DNA of 8,740 bases from Acetobacteraceae bacterium (GCA_025356735.1 JANXRT010000104.1:1-8740); one strand, 5' to 3'; shown: positions 1-7,565, numbered from the stretch's first letter. The notes: generated by a model not told the origin, from the sequence alone. Numbers and translations are program-made.

Positions 1-982
1 TGTTGACCTGGTTGGGGTAGTCGCTGCGGCCGGTGGCGATGATCGCGTCCGGGCTGACGGCACGCGCCTCCTCGGGAGTGATCTCGGGATCGGGGTTGGC
101 CATTGCGAAGATGATCGGTTTGCCAGCCATCCGCCGCACCATGTCCTGGGTCAGCGCGCCTTTGGCCGACAAGCCGAAGAACACGTCGCAGCCTTCCAGC
201 GCGTCGCTCAGGGTGCGCGCCCTGGTCAGCGCGGCATGGGCCGATTTCCACTGGTTCATGCCCTCGGTGCGGCCCTGGAACACGACGCCCTTGGTGTCGC
301 ACAGGATGATATTCTGCGGCCGCATGCCCATCGCCTTGAGCAATTCGACACAGGCGATGGCGGCGGCCCCCGCGCCGTTGACGACCAGCTTCGTGTCGCG
401 CAGCTCGCGGTTGGTCAGGTGGCAGGCGTTGATCAGCCCGGCGGCGGCGACGATCGCCGTGCCGTGCTGGTCGTCGTGAAACACCGGAATGTCCATCAGC
501 TCGCGCAGCCGCTGCTCGATGATGAAGCATTCCGGCGCCTTGATGTCCTCGAGGTTGATGCCGCCGAAGCCCGGGCCCAGGAAGCGCACGGCGTTGACGA
601 ACTCCTCCACGTCCTCGGTGCCGATCTCGAGGTCGATGCCGTCCACGTCGGCGAAACGCTTGAATAGCGCGATCTTGCCCTCCATCACCGGCTTGGAGGC
701 GACGGCGCCGAGGTTGCCGAGGCCGAGCACGGCGGTGCCGTTGGAGATGACGGCGACCATGTTGCCCTTGGTCGTGTAGTCGTAGGCGAGGTCGGGATCG
801 CGGAAGATGTGCAGGCACGGCTCGGCGACCCCCGGCGAGTAGGCCAGCGACAGGTCGCGGGCCGTGACCAGGGGTTTCGTCAGATAGGTCGCGAGCTTGC
901 CCGGCGGAAAGGCGGCGTGCATGGCGAGCGCCTCCTCGCCGGAGACGCGCGCGGTGCGATGGTCGATGGTGCCGTCGGCCAT
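1..982 (-). CDS. maeB: NAD(P)-dependent malic enzyme, N-terminal part (cut by window edge)
   Basis: Oxidative decarboxylation of malate to pyruvate with reduction of NAD(P), in the cytoplasm. The 327 residues visible carry the family signatures in order: AYSPGVAEPC with the probable catalytic Tyr48, GNLGAVASKPVMEGK with probable catalytic Lys103, GINLEDIKAPEC with metal ligands Glu145/Asp146, HDDQHGTA with Asp171, and the dinucleotide-binding NGAGAAAIAC around 202-211. The last visible residues are the conserved SDYPNQVN stretch. The ATG at 982-980 is preceded by a consensus GGAGG at 993-989 with a 6-nt spacer, which fixes the start. The C-terminus lies beyond base 1, so I cannot see whether it is the long form with a phosphotransacetylase-like tail (about 760 aa, common in this group) or the short form. 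NADP versus NAD preference cannot be read from this part; the symbol maeB is by family resemblance (dme/tme are the rhizobial names). It is transcribed divergently from mutS. Confidence 0.95.
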   Translation of the reverse strand, partial: MADGTIDHRTARVSGEEALAMHAAFPPGKLATYLTKPLVTARDLSLAYSPGVAEPCLHIFRDPDLAYDYTTKGNMVAVISNGTAVLGLGNLGAVASKPVMEGKIALFKRFADVDGIDLEIGTEDVEEFVNAVRFLGPGFGGINLEDIKAPECFIIEQRLRELMDIPVFHDDQHGTAIVAAAGLINACHLTNRELRDTKLVVNGAGAAAIACVELLKAMGMRPQNIILCDTKGVVFQGRTEGMNQWKSAHAALTRARTLSDALEGCDVFFGLSAKGALTQDMVRRMAGKPIIFAMANPDPEITPEEARAVSPDAIIATGRSDYPNQVN

Positions 983-1093
983 TTGTTTCCTCCGTGGAAT
1001 TTATTCGGCGCCTGGCCGCTCAATATGCCGTTGCAACCGTGCCGATGGAAGCTGGCCCTTCGCAACGGCATGGCGTGAGGGTAGATCGGTGGC
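983..1093. promoter_or_regulatory. Divergent malic enzyme / mutS intergenic region
   Basis: The 111 bp between the two divergent start codons must hold the promoters and 5' leaders of both genes. Visible items are the malic enzyme Shine-Dalgarno (GGAGG, minus strand, 993-989), an 8-bp palindrome GTTGCAAC at 1030-1037, and the larger inverted repeat listed separately. A GAGGG at 1077-1081 lies 12 nt ahead of the mutS ATG and is a weak ribosome binding site. I found no convincing -35/-10 pair on either strand. Confidence 0.6.
1025..1071. repeat. Perfect 10-bp inverted repeat upstream of mutS
   Basis: ATGCCGTTGC at 1025-1034 is exactly mirrored by GCAACGGCAT at 1062-1071, with 27 nt between. 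The right arm ends 22 nt before the mutS ATG. The left arm overlaps the 8-bp palindrome GTTGCAAC (1030-1037). It could be a stem-loop in the mutS 5' leader or a two-site operator between the divergent genes; the sequence alone does not decide. Confidence 0.55.
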
Positions 1094-3796
1094 ATGGATG
1101 AGGTTTTCGACCGCGCTATGTCCCCGACGCGCGACCCTGCCGGCGCGTCGCCGGCGATGGCGCAGTGGTTCGCGATGAAGGCGGAGCAGCCCGATTCGCT
1201 GCTGTTCTTCCGCATGGGCGATTTCTTCGAGTTGTTCTTCGAGGACGCGCAGGCGGCGGCCTCGGCGCTGGATATTTCGCTGACCGCGCGCGGCGAACAT
1301 GGCGGCGAGCCGATCCCGATGTGCGGCGTGCCGGTGCATGCGTCCGAGGCCTATCTCGGCCGGCTGATACGCCGTGGCTTTCGCGTGGCGATCGTCGAGC
1401 AAATGGAGGACCCGAAGCTTCGCGTCGGCAAGGCGCCGATCCGGCGCGCCGTGGTGCGGGTGATCACGCCGGGCACCGTTACCGAGGAGGCGTTGCTCGA
1501 ATCCGGCCGGCCGAACCGGCTGCTGGCGCTGTCGGAGGGCGCCGACGGGGTTGGCGCCGCGTGGCTGGAGATTTCGACCGGGACGTTCGAGACCTGCCAT
1601 ATCTCCGCCGGATCGCGGAAGATCTTCGATGTCGCGGCGCTGCTTGGCCGGCTGGATCCGGCCGAGGTGCTGGCGCCCGCCGGCCTGGCGCTTGGCGACT
1701 GGGAGAGCCGGCGGGGACCGGTGCCGGTGACCTCGCCGCCGAACATGGCGCGGCGGCTGGTCGCCACGTTCTTCGAGGTTGCCAGCCTGGACGCGTTCGG
1801 CAGCTTCTCCGACACCGAGGCGGTGTCCGCGGCGGCGGCGCTCGACTATGTCCGCGCGACCCAGGCCGGCAACATGCCGAGGCTGTCGCGGCCGGCGCCG
1901 CAGGCTGCCGCCGGATTGCTGGAGCTGGATGCGGCGACCCGGGCCTCTCTCGAAATCCTTCGTGCCCGCGACGGCGGCACCCATAGCCTGCTGGCCGCGG
2001 TCGGCCGTACTCTTACCGCGCCGGGCGCGCGGAATTTCGCGGGCTGGCTTGCGGCACCCCTGGCCGATCCGGCGGCCATCGCCGGGCGACAGGATGCGTG
2101 GTCCTGGCTGCTGACCGACGCCACCGCCCTGGCGCGGCTGCGCTCGGCGTTGCGCGCCGTACCCGATATTGCGCGTGCCCTCGGGCGGCTGTCTCTGGGC
2201 CGTGGCGGGCCGCGCGATCTCGCCGCGTTGCGCGACGGCATCGTCGCCGCGGGGCACGCCGCCGCGGCGCTTGACGGCACTGGGGCGAAATTGCCGGAAC
2301 TGCTGGCCGCCGCCCGTGCCGCGCTTGGCGTCGATCCGGAGCTTGCGTCGGCGTTGGCGGCGGCGCTGGCCGATCCGGCGCCGCACCGGCTGGAGGATGG
2401 CGGCGCCATCCGTGCCGGCTTCGACGCCGAGCTCGATGCCCATCGCCGGCTGCGCGACGAAAGCCGCACGGTGCTGACGACATTGCAGCTCGACTACGCG
2501 CAGCGCTTCGGCGTCGCCTCGATTAAGATCCGCCACCACGCGCAGCTCGGCTACGTGATCGAGGCGCCGGCGGTGGCGGTCGAGCGGCTGCGCGGCTTCC
2601 CTGAATTGACCTTGCGCCAGGGCATGGCCAACGGCGCTCGCTTCACGACGCCCGAACTGGCCGACCTCGACCGCCGCATTGCCGAGGCCGGCGAGCACGC
2701 CCAGGCGCGGGAGCGCGTGGTGTTCGGCTATCTGGTGCGATCCTGCCTGGACCAAGCCGATGCGCTGGCCGCCTGCGCCGATGCGCTGGCGCTGCTTGAT
2801 GCGGCGCAGTCGGCGGCGAAGCTGGCCGAGAATGGCACCTGGTGCCGGCCGGTGGTTACATCAGAATACGAATTCCGCATCACCCGTGGCCGCCATCCGG
2901 TAGTCGAGGCGGCGCTGTCGGGCAATGCGGCTTTCATCGCCAACGATTGCGATCTGTCCCCCGCGTGCCGCGTGCTGCTGCTGACTGGGCCCAACATGGC
3001 CGGCAAATCGACCTTTTTGCGCCAGAACGCGATCCTGGTGATCCTGGCCCAGGCCGGGTTGCCGGTGCCGGCCGAGGCGGCGGTGATCGGCGTCGTCGAC
3101 CGGCTGTTCTCCCGCGTCGGCGCCGCCGACGACCTGGCGCGCGGGCGCAGCACGTTCATGGTCGAGATGGTCGAGACCGCCGCTATCCTCAACCAGGCCG
3201 GGCCGCGCTCGCTGGTCGTTGTCGACGAGATCGGCCGCGGCACCTCGACGCTCGACGGGCTGGCGATCGCCTGGGCGGTGTTGGAGGCATTGCACTCGCA
3301 GATCCGCTGCCGGACCCTGTTCGCGACCCACTTCCACGAGCTGGCCGGGCTTGCCGACCGGCTGGCGCGGATCGCCGCGCACACCATGCGGGTCAAGGAA
3401 TGGAAGGGCAGCGTTGTGTTCCTGCACGAGGTCGCGCCTGGCGCCGCCGGACGGTCGTGGGGCGTGCATGTCGCGGAGCTCGCCGGCGTGCCGGCGTCCG
3501 TGGTCAAACGCGCGGCGCAACTGTTGGTCACGTTGGAGAAGGGCGGCGGGCGTTCGACCAACATCCAGGCGCTGCCGCTGTTTGCCGCCGCTCCCTTGGA
3601 TGACCCGCCGGAACTTGAGCCATCCGAACTTGAGCCATCCGAACCTGTGTCATCCGAACTGGCGCCATCCGACCTTGTCATCGGCCTGTTACGTCACGAA
3701 TTGTCGTTGATCGAGCCGGACCGCCTGTCCCCGCGCGAGGCGCTCGAGCAACTCTATCGCCTGAAAACCATCTCTATCGGCTTGGAACCATCGTAG
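1094..3796 (+). CDS. mutS: DNA mismatch repair protein MutS
   Basis: MutS binds mismatches and small loops as a dimer and, with ATP, recruits MutL. The 900-aa product is complete (E. coli MutS is 853). The mismatch-recognition domain (about 22-135) has GDFFELF with the Phe44-x-Glu46 pair that stacks on the mispaired base. A connector domain follows, then the lever/clamp core opening at LDAATRASLEI (278-288). The ABC-type ATPase has Walker A GPNMAGKST (632-640), Walker B ending in Asp711-Glu712, the GRGTST signature (714-719) and ATHFHEL (744-750). QALPLF (825-830) resembles a beta-clamp-binding motif. The C-terminal LSPREALEQLYRLK matches the family tetramerisation helix. An unusual Glu/Pro/Ser repeat (about 840-859) separates these last two. 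The ATG at 1094 is the first in frame; the ribosome binding site is weak, and ATG 1118 (residue 9) is possible. glnD follows after 39 bp. Confidence 0.97.
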   Translation: MDEVFDRAMSPTRDPAGASPAMAQWFAMKAEQPDSLLFFRMGDFFELFFEDAQAAASALDISLTARGEHGGEPIPMCGVPVHASEAYLGRLIRRGFRVAIVEQMEDPKLRVGKAPIRRAVVRVITPGTVTEEALLESGRPNRLLALSEGADGVGAAWLEISTGTFETCHISAGSRKIFDVAALLGRLDPAEVLAPAGLALGDWESRRGPVPVTSPPNMARRLVATFFEVASLDAFGSFSDTEAVSAAAALDYVRATQAGNMPRLSRPAPQAAAGLLELDAATRASLEILRARDGGTHSLLAAVGRTLTAPGARNFAGWLAAPLADPAAIAGRQDAWSWLLTDATALARLRSALRAVPDIARALGRLSLGRGGPRDLAALRDGIVAAGHAAAALDGTGAKLPELLAAARAALGVDPELASALAAALADPAPHRLEDGGAIRAGFDAELDAHRRLRDESRTVLTTLQLDYAQRFGVASIKIRHHAQLGYVIEAPAVAVERLRGFPELTLRQGMANGARFTTPELADLDRRIAEAGEHAQARERVVFGYLVRSCLDQADALAACADALALLDAAQSAAKLAENGTWCRPVVTSEYEFRITRGRHPVVEAALSGNAAFIANDCDLSPACRVLLLTGPNMAGKSTFLRQNAILVILAQAGLPVPAEAAVIGVVDRLFSRVGAADDLARGRSTFMVEMVETAAILNQAGPRSLVVVDEIGRGTSTLDGLAIAWAVLEALHSQIRCRTLFATHFHELAGLADRLARIAAHTMRVKEWKGSVVFLHEVAPGAAGRSWGVHVAELAGVPASVVKRAAQLLVTLEKGGGRSTNIQALPLFAAAPLDDPPELEPSELEPSEPVSSELAPSDLVIGLLRHELSLIEPDRLSPREALEQLYRLKTISIGLEPS
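3611..3670 (+). repeat. 15-bp in-frame minisatellite inside mutS
   Basis: Four consecutive 15-bp units: GAACTTGAGCCATCC twice exactly (3611-3625, 3626-3640), then GAACCTGTGTCATCC (3641-3655) and GAACTGGCGCCATCC (3656-3670). A decayed fifth unit starts GACCTTGTCATC at 3671. They encode ELEPS, ELEPS, EPVSS, ELAPS, then DL. Because 15 is a multiple of 3, gain or loss of a unit would change only the linker length between the ATPase/clamp-motif part and the C-terminal helix. Confidence 0.9.
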
Positions 3797-3835
3797 TTGT
3801 TTGCGGCGGCGACAGCCTGGACTAGCATTCACGCC

Positions 3836-6661
3836 ATGTTGACACCCACCCCGTTGCCCAGCGCGCCGGACGCCGCGGTTCACGTCCTGACTGACGCGCT
3901 GGCGCTGCTCTCCTCCCAGAACGGCAGCCGAATGCCACGGGAAGCGGTGCTGGCCACTTTTCGCCGTCATCTCGCCCGCATCCAAAGCCACGTCCGCGAT
4001 GCTTTCGAGCAGGATCAGATCACCGGATTGCAGGCGGGCCGGCTGCTCGCCGTCTTGACCGACGGCGTCATCGCCGCATTGTTCGAGCACGTCATATCGC
4101 CGGCCGGGCTCGGTCCGCCCGACCGGCTCAGCCTAGCCGCCACCGGCGGCTACGGTCGTGGCGTGCTGGCCCCGTTCAGCGACATCGATCTGTTGTTCCT
4201 TACCGCCCGGCGTCCCAACAAGCATGCGCTGCAGGTCGTCGAATACATCTTGTACTTTCTGTGGGACCTCGGCCTGAAAGTCGGCCATGCCACCCGGTCG
4301 GTCGACGAGTGCCTGAGCGAGGGTGCCAAGGACGCGACCATCCGCACCTCCCTGCTGGACGCTCGCCGGCTGGCAGGCGACGAAAAGATGTTTTCCGACT
4401 TTCACAGGCGCTTCCGCGCCGAATGCGCCCGCGCCGGTGCCGGCGATTATATCGCCGCCAAGCAGGCCGAGCGCGACGTGCGCCATCGCCGCTACGGCGA
4501 CAGCCCGTTCGTGGTCGAGCCCAACATCAAGGAAGGCCGCGGTGGCCTGCGCGACCTGCAGACCCTCTATTGGCTCGCGCGCTACGTCTACAACACCGCG
4601 ACGATGGCCGACATCGCCGGCCTCGACGCGCCGACCGGCAGCATCATCACGGTTGACGAAGCCCGCCACGCCCGCCGGTCGTGGGAGTTCCTTTGGACCG
4701 TGCGCTTTCACCTGCACTATGTCGCCGGCCGCGCCGAGGACCGCCTGACCTTCGACGTGCAGCCCGTCGTCGGCGCGCGCATGGGATATACCCGTCATGG
4801 CCGCCAGGATGGCGTCGAACGTTTCATGCGTCACTACTTTCTCAACGTGCGCGAGGTCGCGCGGCTGACCCGGGTGCTGGAGCCGGCGATCGTGCGCTCC
4901 GCCATGGGTCCCCCCGCGCTGGCGCGGAAGACCGATCCCGCGCTGTTGGCCGCCGGCTTCGTGCTCGCCGACGGCAAGCTGGCGACGGCACGTGGCCGCG
5001 GCTTCCATGACGAGCCGATCCAGATGCTGCGTATCCTGCAGGCGGCGCGCGACCGCAACCTCGAACTGCATCCGCTGACCATAAGATCGCTGATCCGCAA
5101 CGAGCGCCGCGCCATCGCGCTGCGCGCCAATCCGGCAGCCGCGGCGCTGTTCCTCGATTTGCTGTGCGGCCACCACCCGGAAAACGCGCAAGCGCGTGCC
5201 GACGGCGCCCGCTGGCTGACGATACTGAACGAAACCGGCTTTCTCGGCCGCTATCTGCCCGACTGGGGCCGCATCGTCGGCCAGATGCAGTTCGACACCT
5301 ACCACGTGTTCACCGTCGACGAGCACACCATCGAGGCGGTGCGCGTGGTCAACGCGATCGAGCGCGGCGAGCTTTTCGAGGTGGCGCCCGTCGCCTCTGG
5401 CCTGATCGAGGAGCTGCAGTCCCGCCGCGCGCTGTATGTCGCGATGTTGCTGCACGACATCGCCAAGGGCCGTGGCGGCGACCATTCCGAACTCGGCGCC
5501 GACATCGCGCTGCAGATCGGGCCCATCCTCGGCCTGTCGGCCGAGGAGACTGAAACCGTGTCATGGCTGGTGCTGCATCACCTGCTGCTCAGTCAGACCG
5601 CGTTCAAGCGCGACATCGACGATCCGAAGACGATCCTCGACATCGCCGAGATCATCCAGTCGCCCGAGCGGCTGCGCCTGCTGCTGGTGCTGACCGTCGC
5701 CGACATGCGCGCGGTTTCCTCGAAGGTCTGGAACAACTGGAAGGCGACCCTGCTGCGTGAGCTATACGGCCGCGTCGCCGAGGTGCTCGCCGGCGGCTTG
5801 TCCACCACCGAGCGCGACGTGCGGGTCAGCCGGGCCAAGCATGCGGCGGCGTCGCTGCTGGCGGACTGGCCGGAAGCCGACATCGAGGCCTTCACCAGCC
5901 GCGGCTACCCGAGCTACTGGCTGTCGTTCGACCCCGAAACCCACATCCGCCACGCCAGCCTGATGCGCGAGGCGGAAAGCCGGCGAGCGCCGCTGACCGT
6001 CGATACCCAGCCGCTGCCAGCGCGCGCCGTGACCGAGGTCACGGTCTATGCGGCCGACCATGCCGGGCTGTTCAGCCGCATCGCCGGTGCGCTCGCCGTC
6101 GCCGGTGCCTCGATCGTCGATGCGCGCATCCACACCATGACCAACGGCATGGCGCTCGACACGTTTTGGATCCAGGACGCCGCCGGCGGCACCTTCGACG
6201 CGCCGCACCGGCTGGCGAAGCTTTCAGCCCTCATCGAGCAGGCGCTTTCGGGCCGGCTGCGGCTTGCCGCCGAGATCAAGAAGATGTCCAAAAGCCTGAT
6301 GGGCCAACGTGTCCGGGCCATCCTGGTGCCGCCGCGGGTGGTGATCGACAACCGTGCCTCCAACACCCACACCGTGCTGGAGGTCAATGGCCGCGACCGG
6401 CCTGGGCTGCTGCACGACGTGACCGCGGCGATCAGCGACGAGGGGCTGCAGATCGCCTCCGCCCACGTCACCACCTACGGCGTGCGCGCGGTGGACGTGT
6501 TCTACGTCAAGGACGTGTTCGGGCTGAAGGTGGAGAACGAACGCAAGCTGGCCCAGTTGCGTCAGGCGCTGCTAGCGGCATTGGAGAATAACGACTCCGA
6601 TGTGCCCGCCGTCGTGGTCGAACCGCCACGCAAGCGCCGTCGAGTTGTCGCTGCGGCGTAA
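3836..6661 (+). CDS. glnD: Bifunctional [protein-PII] uridylyltransferase / uridylyl-removing enzyme GlnD
   Basis: GlnD is the primary nitrogen sensor: it uridylylates PII proteins (GlnB/GlnK) when glutamine is low and removes UMP when glutamine is high. From ATG 3836 the product is 941 aa, normal for the family. The nucleotidyltransferase domain has GGYGRGVLAPFSDIDLLFL at 104-122, with probable catalytic Asp116 and Asp118. The connecting region includes EPNIKEGRGGLRDLQ and MRHYFLNVREVARL. The HD phosphohydrolase domain begins near DEHTIEAVR (His497) and has LLHDIAKG with His540-Asp541, then RGGDHSELGA. Two C-terminal ACT domains follow, starting near EVTVYAADHAGLF (734) and LEVNGRDRPGLLHD (848), the likely glutamine sensors. 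All active-site signatures look intact. The short C-terminal tail is strongly basic (RKRRR, 932-936). An in-frame TTG at 3797 directly abuts the mutS stop and would add 13 residues; I prefer ATG 3836, although no good ribosome binding site precedes either. Probably co-transcribed with mutS. Confidence 0.96.
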   Translation: MLTPTPLPSAPDAAVHVLTDALALLSSQNGSRMPREAVLATFRRHLARIQSHVRDAFEQDQITGLQAGRLLAVLTDGVIAALFEHVISPAGLGPPDRLSLAATGGYGRGVLAPFSDIDLLFLTARRPNKHALQVVEYILYFLWDLGLKVGHATRSVDECLSEGAKDATIRTSLLDARRLAGDEKMFSDFHRRFRAECARAGAGDYIAAKQAERDVRHRRYGDSPFVVEPNIKEGRGGLRDLQTLYWLARYVYNTATMADIAGLDAPTGSIITVDEARHARRSWEFLWTVRFHLHYVAGRAEDRLTFDVQPVVGARMGYTRHGRQDGVERFMRHYFLNVREVARLTRVLEPAIVRSAMGPPALARKTDPALLAAGFVLADGKLATARGRGFHDEPIQMLRILQAARDRNLELHPLTIRSLIRNERRAIALRANPAAAALFLDLLCGHHPENAQARADGARWLTILNETGFLGRYLPDWGRIVGQMQFDTYHVFTVDEHTIEAVRVVNAIERGELFEVAPVASGLIEELQSRRALYVAMLLHDIAKGRGGDHSELGADIALQIGPILGLSAEETETVSWLVLHHLLLSQTAFKRDIDDPKTILDIAEIIQSPERLRLLLVLTVADMRAVSSKVWNNWKATLLRELYGRVAEVLAGGLSTTERDVRVSRAKHAAASLLADWPEADIEAFTSRGYPSYWLSFDPETHIRHASLMREAESRRAPLTVDTQPLPARAVTEVTVYAADHAGLFSRIAGALAVAGASIVDARIHTMTNGMALDTFWIQDAAGGTFDAPHRLAKLSALIEQALSGRLRLAAEIKKMSKSLMGQRVRAILVPPRVVIDNRASNTHTVLEVNGRDRPGLLHDVTAAISDEGLQIASAHVTTYGVRAVDVFYVKDVFGLKVENERKLAQLRQALLAALENNDSDVPAVVVEPPRKRRRVVAAA

Positions 6662-6667
6662 AGTGCG

Positions 6668-6683
6668 CCGGCCTGATGGCCGG
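6668..6683. other. GC-rich stem-loop just after glnD
   Basis: CCGGCC (6668-6673) and GGCCGG (6678-6683) form a perfect 6-bp stem with a TGAT loop, 6 nt after the glnD stop codon. No T-run follows, so it is not a canonical intrinsic terminator. It may help RNA 3'-end stability or Rho-linked termination. Confidence 0.5.
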
Positions 6684-6713
6684 TTCAAATCATTACAGCC
6701 AGTTCAAATCATT
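6679..6713. repeat. 16-bp direct repeat in the glnD / regulator convergent gap
   Basis: GCCGGTTCAAATCATT (6679-6694) and GCCAGTTCAAATCATT (6698-6713) differ at one base and have a 19-bp period. The first copy uses the right arm of the preceding stem-loop, and the second carries the left arm and loop of the next one. It looks like a small tandem duplication. Confidence 0.8.
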
Positions 6714-6726
6714 CTGGCGGCTTTTT
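6698..6726 (+). terminator. Possible intrinsic terminator for mutS-glnD
   Basis: GCCAG (6698-6702) and CTGGC (6714-6718) form a 5-bp stem with an 11-nt loop, followed by GGC and then five T residues (6722-6726). The stem is short and three bases separate it from the T-run, so this is a modest candidate. Its position 37 nt after the glnD stop, facing a convergent gene, fits a terminator. Confidence 0.4.
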
Positions 6727-7447
6727 AGGGAACGCGATGGAGCGTGTTCTTCCAGGGCGGCGCAACGGACCGGTGGATCTGACCGGCTGAGACTTGTGCG
6801 CCGTTACGGGACTGACCTGCATTGGATTGGTAGGATTGACGAAAGCAGGCGGCGGCTTCGCCTCGACTTCGAAGGTTCCACTTCTCCAGAATGCTGTGGA
6901 CGTGGTTTTTCACCGTCGCCTCGGCGATGCGCAGGCGACGGGCGATGAGCTTGTTCGACAGGCCTTCGGCCAGCAACTCCAGCACCTCGCGTTCGCGGCC
7001 GGTCAGTCCGTGCAGGCCAGCCTTGGCCGGGCCGGCCTTCGAATACTCGCCGAACCGGTTGAGCAGCAGGGCGGTCATCCTGGGCGGGCAGACGACCTCG
7101 CCCGCGGCGGAGCGGCGGATGCTGCTGATCAGCGCATCGATCGAGGTTTCAGGCTCGACATAGCCGGAGATGCCGATTTTCGCCCAGGCGATGAAATCCT
7201 CGTCGCGGTTGGCGACGGCGAGCACGACGACGCTGACGTTTGGGCATTGGGCACGAAGGGCGGCCACCAGGGTGAAGCCATCCGGATGCGAGGAATCGAC
7301 GATCGCGACATCCGGTGGATTGCCGCCGGCGCTATCCACTGTTTCAGAATAGTTATCATTAACAATAATACTATTCCACTCGGGGCCCAACGCCTTGATC
7401 AGCATTTCGCGTAAAAAGTGTATTTTTGATATAACCAACACTTTCAT
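6725..7447 (-). CDS. LuxR/NarL-type response regulator with a degenerate receiver domain
   Basis: A 240-aa DNA-binding regulator with receiver (about 1-115) and C-terminal LuxR-type helix-turn-helix (about 148-203). The HTH is well conserved: LTGREREVLELLAEGLSNKLIA and then ATVKNHVHSIL. In the receiver, the phospho-acceptor position is kept (VAIVDSS, Asp51), but the acidic pair after the first strand is replaced by Ser7-Lys8, the switch Thr/Ser by Ala77, and the conserved Lys by Pro99. Normal aspartyl phosphorylation therefore looks doubtful. The C-terminal 37 residues (about 204-240) are polar, basic and of no recognised family. The start ATG (7447-7445) has AAAGG at 7459-7455 with a 7-nt spacer on the minus strand. 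Codons for the first 40 or so residues are markedly AT-rich. No sensor kinase is adjacent. The target is unknown; the divergent hydrolase gene is only a positional candidate. Confidence 0.88.
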   Translation of the reverse strand: MKVLVISKIHFLREMLIKALGPEWNSIIVNDNYSETVDSAGGNPPDVAIVDSSHPDGFTLVAALRAQCPNVSVVVLAVANRDEDFIAWAKIGISGYVEPETSIDALISSIRRSAAGEVVCPPRMTALLLNRFGEYSKAGPAKAGLHGLTGREREVLELLAEGLSNKLIARRLRIAEATVKNHVHSILEKWNLRSRGEAAACFRQSYQSNAGQSRNGAQVSAGQIHRSVAPPWKNTLHRVP

Positions 7448-7460
7448 AGGACTACCTTTT

Positions 7461-7565
7461 ATGAACCGCAGCAGTATGACCGGACTTCAGGGAAAATATA
7501 CCAGGTTAGGCTGGTTTTTTGTATTCATCGCGATTTTGTTACCATCTATTATCGTTCCGGTTTGA
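7461..7565 (+). CDS. Possible 34-aa small membrane protein
   Basis: An ATG at 7461 opens a 34-codon frame ending in TGA (7563-7565). An AGGA at 7448-7451 lies 9 nt upstream, a plausible ribosome binding site. The product has a polar N-terminus with Arg and Lys, then a hydrophobic stretch GWFFVFIAILLPSIIVPV running to the C-terminus, long enough for one membrane helix. Against it: its start is 13 bp from the divergent regulator's start, so its promoter would lie inside that gene, and a terminator-like hairpin sits within it. AT-rich DNA also yields hydrophobic frames by chance. No family recognised. Confidence 0.3.
   Translation: MNRSSMTGLQGKYTRLGWFFVFIAILLPSIIVPV
7500..7520 (+). terminator. 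Terminator-like hairpin with T6 run
   Basis: ACCAG (7500-7504) and CTGGT (7511-7515) pair around a 6-nt loop GTTAGG, immediately followed by T residues to 7520. The stem is short, but hairpin plus T-run is the intrinsic-terminator layout on the plus strand. It could stop antisense or read-through transcripts before the hydrolase, or act as an attenuator. Confidence 0.35.

Noticed and set aside
33..667. Plus-strand open frames opposite the malic enzyme gene
   Set aside because: The minus strand here encodes intact malic enzyme motifs without interruption; the plus frames show no recognisable domain.
1001..2755. 584-codon open frame on the minus strand inside mutS
   Set aside because: It is antisense to a fully conserved mutS reading frame, its product is low-complexity Arg/Gly/Gln-rich with no family features, and long antisense frames are common in GC-rich coding DNA.
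3797..3835. TTG start for glnD directly after the mutS stop
   Set aside because: The 13 extra residues match nothing I know in the family, and ATG 3836 gives a normal-length protein; TTG remains possible because neither start has a clear ribosome binding site.
4133..5485. 450-codon open frame on the minus strand inside glnD
   Set aside because: Same cause: a shadow of the third-position GC bias of glnD, which itself carries all family motifs across this stretch.
6679..6713. GTTCAAATC resembles a tRNA T-loop, hinting at a tRNA fragment or attachment site
   Set aside because: No 5-bp T-stem, acceptor stem or anticodon arm can be drawn around either copy, and no integrase is in the window.
6676..7414. 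Plus-strand open frames opposite the regulator
   Set aside because: They lie antisense to a receiver/HTH protein with clear family motifs and have no good ribosome binding site or domain.
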